Source: Treponema sp. (GTDB lineage Bacteria > Spirochaetota > Spirochaetia > Treponematales > Treponemataceae). Taken from it: a stretch of DNA of 5,031 nucleotides. Below, piece by piece: positions 1 to 5,031 of this stretch. Position 1 is the stretch's first letter. Each line of letters opens with the position of its first letter. The notes beneath the pieces are model-generated. The model saw nothing but the letters and a program-made list of their open reading frames with translations, did no database searches and had not been told where the DNA came from. The translations under genes were made by a program, and so were the position numbers. The stretch spans positions 1 through 5,031 of the forward strand of contig JAGABO010000211.1 of NCBI GenBank assembly GCA_017614655.1, in the 5' to 3' direction.

Positions 1-102
1 ATGACGCTTGCTTCCAAAGTTGCAAAGCAGAAGAGTAAGCCTCAGGAAACGGCTCCTAAGACAGAGGAAAAGCCGAAAGAAGAAGAAAACGCTTCTTCTT
101 AA
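1..102 (+). CDS. infC: Translation initiation factor IF-3, C-terminal end (partial)
   Basis: This is the last 33 codons of a frame open from the left edge, ending in TAA at 100-102. IF-3 binds the 30S subunit and controls start-codon and initiator-tRNA selection. The identification rests mainly on position, because infC-rpmI-rplT is a very widely conserved order and rpmI begins 21 bases downstream. The first residues (MTLASK) are compatible with the end of the IF-3 C-terminal domain, which usually closes with an MTxxLA-like strand. The rest is a Lys/Glu/Pro-rich, probably disordered tail ending NASS, which E. coli IF-3 lacks. The ATG at position 1 is probably an internal methionine, since IF-3 proteins are usually about 170-200 residues. 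The catalytically informative part of the protein is outside the window, so a different basic-tailed protein cannot be excluded. Confidence 0.72.
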   Translation: MTLASKVAKQKSKPQETAPKTEEKPKEEENASS

Positions 103-123
103 AAACACTTTAGAGGTAATGTT

Positions 124-324
124 ATGCCTAAGATGAAAACAAAGAAGTCAGCTGCAAAACGCTACTCCTTGACTGGTACTGGAAAAGTAAAGTACAAGAA
201 AATGAATCTCCGCCATATCCTGACGAAGAGATCTTCTAAGCGCAAGATGCACCTGCGCGAAGCCGGAATTCTTTCTGAAGATTCAGCAAGAAGAATCCGC
301 AAGCAGATGCTTCCATACGGTTGA
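124..324 (+). CDS. rpmI: 50S ribosomal protein L35 (bL35)
   Basis: This is a 66-residue, strongly basic protein of the normal L35 length, a small structural component of the large ribosomal subunit. The N-terminus [14 protein letters not shown] and the central [12 protein letters not shown] block (about residues 30-41) are family hallmarks, and the C-terminal [13 protein letters not shown] is also typical. The start at 124 is supported by AGAGG at 112-116, seven bases upstream. It lies 21 bases after the probable infC stop and 17 bases before rplT, the classic infC-rpmI-rplT arrangement. In E. coli and Bacillus this operon is autoregulated by L20 through leader or intercistronic RNA structure. 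I could not identify such a structure in the short visible upstream stretch. Confidence 0.98.
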   Translation: MPKMKTKKSAAKRYSLTGTGKVKYKKMNLRHILTKRSSKRKMHLREAGILSEDSARRIRKQMLPYG

Positions 325-341
325 TTATAAGGAGTTAAGAA

Positions 342-701
342 ATGTCTAGAGCAATAGATGGAACAAAACGCAAGAATCGCCGTGCAAAAATCCTTAAGCT
401 CGCTAAGGGTTTCTACGGAGACAGAAAGTCTAACTACAAGCCTGCAAAAGATGCAGTTGTAAAGGCACTTGACCATGCTTATTCCGGACGCCGTGAAAAG
501 AAGCGTGATTACAGAAAGCTTTGGATTGCCCGTATCAGCGCTGCTGTTCGTGCAGAAGAACTTACATACAGCCGCTTCATCAACGGTCTTTCAAAAGCTG
601 GTGTTACCCTTAACCGCAAGGCACTGAGCAACATGGCTATTGAAGATCCTGTAGCATTCAAGGCAGTTGTAGACGTAGCAAAGAAAGCACTCCAGGGTTA
701 A
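342..701 (+). CDS. rplT: 50S ribosomal protein L20 (bL20)
   Basis: This 119-residue basic protein has the usual L20 length. L20 binds 23S rRNA early in 50S assembly and is the known repressor of its own operon in several bacteria. Family signatures visible in order are [10 protein letters not shown] (residues 17-26), a basic [25 protein letters not shown] helix (about residues 50-70), and [24 protein letters not shown] (about residues 76-99). The start at 342 has a full Shine-Dalgarno, AAGGAG at 329-334, seven bases upstream, which is the best ribosome binding site in this cluster. It is followed after only four bases by the coiled-coil gene, so transcription clearly continues past the ribosomal genes, and no terminator separates them. 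Confidence 0.98.
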   Translation: MSRAIDGTKRKNRRAKILKLAKGFYGDRKSNYKPAKDAVVKALDHAYSGRREKKRDYRKLWIARISAAVRAEELTYSRFINGLSKAGVTLNRKALSNMAIEDPVAFKAVVDVAKKALQG

Positions 702-705
702 GCCT

Positions 706-1239
706 ATGATTTCACTCGATCAGGTTCTCCTGCTTCAGGAAAAAGTTGAGACTGCCGTACAGAAGATTACCGCCCTGTCGGAAAACAATGCACGGCTTGA
801 ATCTGAAAACGATGCTTTACGTAGCAAATGCGCAGAGCTTTCAAAAGCGTTGGAAGAAAAGACGGAGTTAGTCAAAACTTTTGAAAATCAGCAGAACAGG
901 ATCGAGTCAGGCATTCTTAACGCACTCGAAAAACTCGACAGCGTGGAGAATGCCCTGCTTGACTCAAAGTCAGGCACAAAAGAAGATGCAGCAACGCTGG
1001 CTGCAGAAAAAAATTCCCTTCTTAACGAAGCACAGAGAGTTCACAGAGAAGTTCCCGAAGAACAGAAAACTCTGGAAGAACCGGTTTCCGATAACACATC
1101 AGGACAAAACGAAGATACAGTTCCCGAAATAACAGTTCCGGTTGCAGAAGATTCACAGGAAACAGAACTTTACGAAGAAAACGCAGAATCTGATTCTTAC
1201 GAAGAGACTCAGGTAAACGGAGACTTCGATATTTTCTAG
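706..1239 (+). CDS. Coiled-coil protein, ZapB-like (putative cell-division accessory)
   Basis: This 177-residue protein has no catalytic motif that I recognise. Residues 1 to about 87 form a near-continuous amphipathic coiled coil: leucines, isoleucines and valines recur at heptad spacing, including an LESENDALRSKCAEL stretch and an IESGILNALEKLDSVENAL segment at about 66-84. The second half is acidic, rich in Glu, Asp, Ser and Thr, probably disordered, and ends NGDFDIF. There is no signal peptide or membrane segment, so it should be cytoplasmic. From memory, spirochaete genomes carry similar proteins next to zapA that are annotated ZapB-like. A direct homology to E. coli ZapB (81 residues, all coiled coil) is uncertain. 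The start at 706 has AGGG at 694-697 inside the rplT end, four bases separate it from rplT, and zapA follows after five bases. The pairing suggests a partner role at the division ring, which is inferred from context. Confidence 0.8.
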   Translation: MISLDQVLLLQEKVETAVQKITALSENNARLESENDALRSKCAELSKALEEKTELVKTFENQQNRIESGILNALEKLDSVENALLDSKSGTKEDAATLAAEKNSLLNEAQRVHREVPEEQKTLEEPVSDNTSGQNEDTVPEITVPVAEDSQETELYEENAESDSYEETQVNGDFDIF

Positions 1240-1244
1240 AAACT

Positions 1245-1556
1245 ATGGGTCAGCTCAAGATAAACCTGCTTGGAACATCCTTTTCGATTCAGGCAAAGGC
1301 AGAAGACGACTACCTTAAAAAACTCCTCTCCTACTACAGAGAAATAACTCAGACAATTCACTCAGGCGGAAATCTTTCTGATCCTCTTCAGATAAGCATA
1401 CTTGCAGGAATAACTCTGGTAGACGAACTTTACAAACAGAAACAGAAAACTGCAGCCTTTAAAGAATCCGTTACCGAAGAAAGTGAAAACGAGTTAAAGG
1501 CCGAACGCATAACGGCTCAGCTCATAGACCGCATAACACAGGTTCTTGATGAATAA
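1245..1556 (+). CDS. zapA: Cell division protein ZapA (FtsZ-ring-associated)
   Basis: This 103-residue protein has the usual ZapA length. ZapA is a cytoplasmic dimer or tetramer that bundles FtsZ filaments and stabilises the Z ring. The N-terminal beta strand with a conserved LG turn (INLLGTSFSI, residues 6-15) and the segment DPLQISILAGITLVDELYK (residues 46-64) match the family pattern of an N-terminal globular domain followed by a helix containing a LAxxxxxDELY motif. The remainder is a charged helix predicted to form the C-terminal coiled coil. The nearest good Shine-Dalgarno (GGAG at 1219-1222) is too distant, and only a weak AGAAA lies near the start. Translation is therefore probably coupled to the coiled-coil gene whose stop is five bases upstream. 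Its 3' end overlaps the next gene by eight bases (ATGAATAA). Confidence 0.9.
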   Translation: MGQLKINLLGTSFSIQAKAEDDYLKKLLSYYREITQTIHSGGNLSDPLQISILAGITLVDELYKQKQKTAAFKESVTEESENELKAERITAQLIDRITQVLDE

Positions 1557-2019
1557 AACACGCATTTTTGTTGATGCAGACAGCTGCCCTTCTTCTGTAA
1601 GAAACGTAATTCTTAACAAGGCTGCAGAAAAGAGTCTTGAAGTAATTTTTGCCGCAAACAGAAATATTCCTTTCGATTTCGAAAACCCGCTTTTTAAAAT
1701 GAAAATATGTCCTTCCGGAAAAGACAGCGCAGACAGCTTTATAGAAAATGAATCATCACAAAAAGACATCATCATTACAAGAGATATTCTTCTTGCAGGA
1801 AGACTTCTTAAAAAAAACAAAACTGTAATAAATGACAGGGGAACACGTTTTACAGAAAAAAACATAAGCCGTTTTCTTGAAGAACGCGAATTAAGCTTAC
1901 AGATGGAAGCACTCGGCCTTCATAAAGGAAAAAGTAGAAAAGTTTTTGGAGAAAAAGAATTAAGCAGTTTTAAAGAATGTTTTTTCCGCGAACTGGAAGC
2001 AGTCCTTATACATTCTTAA
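1549..2019 (+). CDS. YaiI/YqxD family protein (UPF0178, DUF188)
   Basis: This 156-residue protein has family-typical length. Conserved features visible are VDADSCP (residues 8-14), an ADSFI motif (61-65), IIITRDILLA (74-83, the family's D-I-V-I-T-x-D-x-x-L-A block) and NDRGTRFT (95-102, usually NxRGxxYT). The family has no established biochemical function. From memory it is grouped with PIN-like nuclease folds, and the regularly placed aspartates would suit metal binding, but activity is an inference. I chose ATG at 1549 over an in-frame TTG at 1546, because the ATG has CAGG at 1539-1542 and begins MNKTRIFVDAD, as is typical. It overlaps the zapA stop, which implies translational coupling. 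Its last 14 bases overlap the end of the convergent HD-GYP gene. Codons 88-90 sit in an A8 run. Confidence 0.92.
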   Translation: MNKTRIFVDADSCPSSVRNVILNKAAEKSLEVIFAANRNIPFDFENPLFKMKICPSGKDSADSFIENESSQKDIIITRDILLAGRLLKKNKTVINDRGTRFTEKNISRFLEERELSLQMEALGLHKGKSRKVFGEKELSSFKECFFRELEAVLIHS

Positions 2020-3283
2020 TTGATTCATTGATGTCTTCAAGACGGTCTTTAATCTGCATAAAAGCTTCGACAAGTTCCGGATCAAACTGTTTTCCGCTCT
2101 CTGACTGAATTTCTTTGAAAGTATCTTCTGCTGTCCACTCACCTTTATAACATCTTTTGTGACGTAGAGCATCATAAACATCTGCAAGGGCAACAATGCG
2201 GGCAGAAAGAGGAATGTCGCTTCCGCAGAGAGGCTTCTCTATTTCGTGAGGCATTTTTGTTTCAGGAATATACTGCATGTAGTCAAAGTTTCCGGGGTAA
2301 CCTCTGTTTCCGCCGTCCCAGCGGTCATGATGATGAAGGCATACGTCACGAACCATTTCATCAATTTCGTTTTCTAAGGGTGAGAAAATCTGGGCGCCGA
2401 CACAGGTGTGTCCCTTCATTATATCGCGTTCATCATCAGTAAGGATTCCCTGCTTTTTAAGAATATAGTCTGGAACTGCAACTTTTCCGACGTCATGACA
2501 TCGGGCAGCAAGACGAAGATTATCGCGAAACTTCTCGCGCTCTTTTAAAGGTATATTTCTGTTTACTGCGTAGCGGTCATAGATTTCGATTGCAAAACTT
2601 GAAACACGTTCTACGTGAGCACCAGTCTCCCTCGGATCGCGGAATCCTGCCATACGGATAAGTCTGTCTATGTTAAGTCGGGTAAGATAGGCATATTCAT
2701 AAATGCTTCCGACTTTAGCTGCAAACTGAGAAATACAGTATTCATCATCCTTGTCGAACGGAATGATGTTACCGTTTTCGTCCTGAGCGTTGATAATCTG
2801 AATGACACCGAGCACTTTTTCGTTGGTTGCAATAATCGGTATAGTGAGCATTGAATGAGTTTTGTAACCGGAGACAGCATCAGCAGACCCGTTAAACTCA
2901 AAAGGCCTTTTTACAGAATTGCCGTTTTCATCAGTTATAAATTCTTCAAGATTATAAACATCAGGTATGTTAAGTATTTTCTTAGAAACCGCACAGTAAC
3001 CGGAAATTGACTTTGTTGTTGGCACAAAAGAAAAAGCTGTATAGGCAAGTTTTTCGCCGGGTGCAAGCCGTGACTGAATAGTATCGTTCTGGCTGTAACG
3101 GATTTTTAAGAGATTTTCCTTTGAATCATATTCATAAATAGAACCGGCATCTGCACTTACAATTTCACGTGCACAGGAGAGAACGTTTTCAAGAAGAACG
3201 TCTAAGTCACGAATCTGCCTCAGGCGCTGTTCCATTTTTATAATCTGTTCAAGCTTATTTACATTAGGTTCCTTGCCAGCCAT
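2006..3283 (-). CDS. GAF and HD-GYP domain protein, putative cyclic-dinucleotide phosphodiesterase
   Basis: This 425-residue, soluble, cytoplasmic signalling protein has a short N-terminal helix, a GAF sensor domain (about residues 25-195) and an HD-GYP domain (about 205-415). HD-GYP proteins hydrolyse c-di-GMP, and some hydrolyse cGAMP. The expected metal ligands are all visible: E219 and H223 (ETGAH), H263-D264 with K267 (HDVGK), H292, H318-H319 and D368 (ADVYDAL). Their spacing agrees with the trinuclear-iron enzyme PmGH as I recall it, up to the GYP. The signature reads HHHDRWDGGNRGYP instead of HHExxDGxGYP, and about 19 extra residues separate GYP (328-330) from IPLSARI (357-363). The GAF domain carries a near-complete NKFDE motif. 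A strong promoter lies immediately upstream, but there is no Shine-Dalgarno before the ATG. The next in-frame ATG (codon 17) also lacks a well-placed one. No diguanylate cyclase is in the window. Confidence 0.93.
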   Translation of the reverse strand: MAGKEPNVNKLEQIIKMEQRLRQIRDLDVLLENVLSCAREIVSADAGSIYEYDSKENLLKIRYSQNDTIQSRLAPGEKLAYTAFSFVPTTKSISGYCAVSKKILNIPDVYNLEEFITDENGNSVKRPFEFNGSADAVSGYKTHSMLTIPIIATNEKVLGVIQIINAQDENGNIIPFDKDDEYCISQFAAKVGSIYEYAYLTRLNIDRLIRMAGFRDPRETGAHVERVSSFAIEIYDRYAVNRNIPLKEREKFRDNLRLAARCHDVGKVAVPDYILKKQGILTDDERDIMKGHTCVGAQIFSPLENEIDEMVRDVCLHHHDRWDGGNRGYPGNFDYMQYIPETKMPHEIEKPLCGSDIPLSARIVALADVYDALRHKRCYKGEWTAEDTFKEIQSESGKQFDPELVEAFMQIKDRLEDINESIKNV

Positions 3284-3293
3284 ACTTACAGAT

Positions 3294-3322
3294 ATTATAA
3301 GACAAAAATAATCGTTTTACAA
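3294..3322 (-). promoter_or_regulatory. Sigma-70-type promoter for the GAF/HD-GYP gene
   Basis: Read on the minus strand, TTGTAA (complement of 3317-3322, four of six matches to TTGACA) is followed by a 17-base AT-rich spacer and a perfect TATAAT (complement of 3294-3299). The -10 box ends ten bases before the HD-GYP start codon at 3283. A start point six to seven bases downstream of the box would leave only about three to four untranslated nucleotides. The box is the only consensus -10/-35 pair I noticed in the 64-base gap after the methyltransferase gene. No terminator hairpin is visible in that gap, so readthrough from the upstream genes is also possible. Confidence 0.68.
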
Positions 3323-3347
3323 GCAGAGCAGAAACTATGAATATGAA

Positions 3348-4259
3348 TTACGGTCTCTTGTAAATAAGACTAAAGTAAAGTGGACCTGCTCCGAGTGAAG
3401 TGTCCGGTAAAATATGAAGTCCGTGTTCCGTTTTTTCTGCTGCCTTAAACAGGCTGATTATTTTTTCTTTTGCACTCAGTGAACTTTCATGATTAAATGA
3501 TACATCAGTTAACTGACCGGAAAAACGCGAAATATTTTCTTCTAAATGGCAGAGCATTTTTTCGTGAGGAACCTTTTCTGCATCAGTAAATTTTTTAAGC
3601 AGCTTTTCTACAGTTCCGTCGTTTTCTTTTTCTGCAAGAGCACAGGTAGAATAAAGAAGGAAGCCGCCTTTTTTTAAAAGCCTCCACGCACCGGAAAGAA
3701 GAGCCCACTGCTCCATGGAAATTGTCTTTATCCGCGAAGGAGTCCATTCACAAAGATACTTCGGACTGTTTAATACATGCCGCTCACTTGAACATGGAAC
3801 ATCAAGCAGAATTGAATCAAAGTTTTCGGTTTCCCGCCTGCACCACACTGCCCCGTCAGAACACGAAATTTTTGTAGAATCAGAAAGGGATGGCGGAAGT
3901 GTATCTTTTACAACCTTTACAAGCCTTTCTTTTCTCTGGGGAGAACGTTCATTTGAATAAAGCACGGATTCTTTCTCTCTTGTTCCCGAAAGGATGAGAG
4001 TCTTTCCGCCGGGAGCTGCACAGAGGTCCAAAAGTTTTTCTGCATTTTTTACGGGAAGACAAAGGGCAGAACAGATACTTCCCGGATCCAGAAAATATTT
4101 TTCAAGGCTGCATTCATCAGAAGAAAAATCTACGGAAAAATAAACCGTATCTTTTTTGAGGGCATCTTTTAATGATGACCACCTTGTTCCATATTGCTGC
4201 GAATAATAAAGTTCAAAAGCTTCTTCGCCCGAAACCGTACCTTTCTTTTTTGAAGCCAT
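3348..4259 (-). CDS. NOL1/NOP2/Sun-family RNA (cytosine-5) methyltransferase, NSUN4-like
   Basis: This 303-residue protein belongs to the SAM-dependent RNA m5C methyltransferases (the RsmB/RsmF/NSUN family). The SAM-binding motif I is LLDLCAAPGGK (76-86), followed by SNERSPQRKERL (102-113). Motif IV is LLDVPCSSERH (151-161) with C156, and motif VI is LYSTCAL (202-208) with C206. By family knowledge the motif VI cysteine attacks C6 of cytosine and the PC cysteine aids product release, so both catalytic cysteines are present. There is no N-terminal NusB-like domain as in RsmB and no obvious C-terminal PUA-type domain as in RsmF. The ends instead resemble NSUN4: YGTRWSSL near residue 23 and GPLYF at 292-296. 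An rRNA or tRNA substrate is likely but unspecified. It starts six bases after the GH3 gene stop. GGGAG lies about 15 bases upstream, longer than usual, so coupling is plausible. Confidence 0.92.
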   Translation of the reverse strand: MASKKKGTVSGEEAFELYYSQQYGTRWSSLKDALKKDTVYFSVDFSSDECSLEKYFLDPGSICSALCLPVKNAEKLLDLCAAPGGKTLILSGTREKESVLYSNERSPQRKERLVKVVKDTLPPSLSDSTKISCSDGAVWCRRETENFDSILLDVPCSSERHVLNSPKYLCEWTPSRIKTISMEQWALLSGAWRLLKKGGFLLYSTCALAEKENDGTVEKLLKKFTDAEKVPHEKMLCHLEENISRFSGQLTDVSFNHESSLSAKEKIISLFKAAEKTEHGLHILPDTSLGAGPLYFSLIYKRP

Positions 4260-4265
4260 AGTCAG

Positions 4266-5031
4266 TTAAAAATTCTCCCTGTAAAAATCAAGCCCCTGTC
4301 TGTAAGAAGCCTTAAAATCATATAGCCTCTTTTTCTTCGAAACACTTTCTGCAGTTATAACTTTAAGTTTTCCTTTATCATCAGTTTTAAAGCAGAGAAT
4401 CCCCTTCTGAATTTTAAAAGCAAGAACTCTTTTTTCTGCATCATGAAGCAGCTTAGAAAACTGAACATCCTTTTCTGCCTTTTTTAAAAGCGCGCGGGCT
4501 GCAGAAGAAAAACGCTTTTCACTGAGCATTATAACATCAACACCGGCTTCGAGAGCCATAACGGAAACCTTATCCGGAGGAAAGCCGTTTTTTTCCAGGG
4601 CTGCCATAAAGATGTCATCACTTATTACAAGGCCTTTAAAACAAAACTTATTCTTAAGAAAGTCTTTAATCCAGACTGAACTTAAACACGAAGGGACACC
4701 GGAATCAACACTGGAAACTCGCGCGTGGCTCATTAGAACTGCATCAGGAGAAGAAGTCAAAACAAACATAAAGGGAATAAGGGAAGTTTTCGCAAGTTCA
4801 TTAAAAGAAAGTTCAATTTCGGGAAGCCCTGTATGAGGATCAGTTCCGGCATTTCCGGGAAAGTGCTTTGCAACAGGAGCTACTCCATGTTTTTTAAAGG
4901 CCGCAATTTCTACAATCGAAAATGCAACAGTCTCCGGAACCGAACCAAAGCTCCTTGTTTCCAGAAAAACTTCATTTTCGCCGTTAAGCGGTTCTGCAAC
5001 CGGAGAAAGATTCATGTGAAAACCAAGGGAA
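4266..5031 (-). CDS. nagZ: Glycoside hydrolase family 3 beta-N-acetylhexosaminidase, NagZ-like (5' end beyond window)
   Basis: The frame is open to the right edge, and 254 complete codons are visible. The ATG at 5015 is probably internal, because it sits in SLGFHMNLSPVAEPLN, which matches the mid-domain LGxNxxxAPVxD strand of GH3 enzymes. NagZ removes N-acetylglucosamine from muropeptides or related beta-GlcNAc substrates. Counting from that Met, key residues are R21 (RSFG), K50-H51 (KHFPG), the D59-P60-H61 site matching the NagZ Asp-His acid/base dyad (usually DSH), and D133 (ISDD), the expected nucleophile. ALEAGVDVIML (154-164) is the family's AxxAGxDxxL block. Deviations are Glu for Asp in PVxD, Asn for His after KHFPG, and a shorter dyad loop. 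It ends after the single TIM-barrel domain plus a basic tail of about 45 residues. Whether it has a signal peptide cannot be seen. The methyltransferase gene follows after six bases. Confidence 0.88.
   Translation of the reverse strand, partial: SLGFHMNLSPVAEPLNGENEVFLETRSFGSVPETVAFSIVEIAAFKKHGVAPVAKHFPGNAGTDPHTGLPEIELSFNELAKTSLIPFMFVLTSSPDAVLMSHARVSSVDSGVPSCLSSVWIKDFLKNKFCFKGLVISDDIFMAALEKNGFPPDKVSVMALEAGVDVIMLSEKRFSSAARALLKKAEKDVQFSKLLHDAEKRVLAFKIQKGILCFKTDDKGKLKVITAESVSKKKRLYDFKASYRQGLDFYRENF

Noticed and set aside
103..123. L20-type autoregulatory RNA structure in the infC-rpmI gap.
   Set aside because: The gap is only 21 bases and the visible upstream stretch shows no convincing pseudoknot or long stem. 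Any leader would lie outside the window.
162..476. A 104-residue minus-strand open frame opposite rpmI and rplT.
   Set aside because: It lies antisense to two certain ribosomal protein genes and shows no recognisable domain. It is a shadow frame.
1810..1818. A8 run giving an A-AAA-AAC slippery heptamer in the YaiI-family gene, possible programmed -1 frameshift.
   Set aside because: The -1 frame reaches a stop codon within a few codons, no downstream stimulatory structure is apparent, and A-runs encoding Lys-Lys are common in this AT-leaning sequence. The zero-frame protein is full length and family-typical.
1494..1865. A 123-residue minus-strand open frame opposite zapA and the YaiI-family gene.
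   Set aside because: It is antisense to two supported genes, has low-complexity Phe/Leu/Ser composition expected from complementing Lys/Glu-rich codons, and has no recognisable motif.
1989..2003. Small inverted repeat ACTG-GAAG-CAGT near the convergent gene ends.
   Set aside because: It is a four-base-pair stem inside coding sequence with no poly-U on either strand, consistent with chance.
2033..2043. Inverted repeat GTCTTCAAGAC just beyond the YaiI-family stop, as a terminator candidate.
   Set aside because: The stem is only four base pairs around a three-base loop, with no U-tract after it. It is too weak to call.
3669..3675. A7 run (minus strand) in the methyltransferase gene, a possible frameshift or sequencing error site.
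   Set aside because: The frame continues through a well-conserved LLKKGG-x-LLYSTC segment on both sides of the run, so the frame is intact.
4266..5015. Treating the ATG at 5015 as the true start of the GH3 gene.
   Set aside because: The upstream codons remain open to the window edge and continue the conserved GH3 strand. Starting at 5015 would remove a large part of the TIM barrel.

Overview
The window is ordinary chromosomal, densely coding bacterial DNA, moderately AT-leaning. It most likely comes from a spirochaete of the Treponema group. This rests on the overall protein character, on the order infC-rpmI-rplT followed by a short coiled-coil gene and a ZapA gene, and on a GAF/HD-GYP protein. 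No marker in the window fixes the genus, so the assignment is an inference. No mobile element, CRISPR array, tRNA or rRNA was seen.

Left half, + strand (1-2019): a tightly packed co-directional cluster. It starts with the 3' end of a gene that is probably infC (IF-3, cut by the window edge). Then come rpmI (L35), rplT (L20), a 177-residue coiled-coil protein resembling the spirochaete proteins annotated as ZapB-like, zapA (FtsZ-ring-associated protein), and a YaiI/YqxD (UPF0178/DUF188) protein. Gaps are 21, 17, 4 and 5 bases, and the last pair overlaps by 8 bases. This looks like one transcription unit joining translation genes to cell-division genes.

Right half, - strand (5031-2006): read right to left. 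First is a GH3 beta-N-acetylhexosaminidase (NagZ-like; its 5' end lies beyond the window). Six bases later comes an m5C RNA methyltransferase of the NOL1/NOP2/Sun family, with features recalling mitochondrial NSUN4. After a 64-base gap with a well-formed promoter comes a GAF plus HD-GYP protein, a likely cyclic-dinucleotide phosphodiesterase. Its stop codon lies inside the 3' end of the YaiI-family gene, so the two operons converge with a 14-base tail-to-tail overlap and no intergenic terminator.

No wholly new system is evident. The items most worth a second look are the HD-GYP domain with about 21 extra residues around the GYP motif, its promoter that appears to give an almost leaderless mRNA, the NSUN4-like methyltransferase, and the coiled-coil/ZapA pair embedded in a ribosomal-protein operon.
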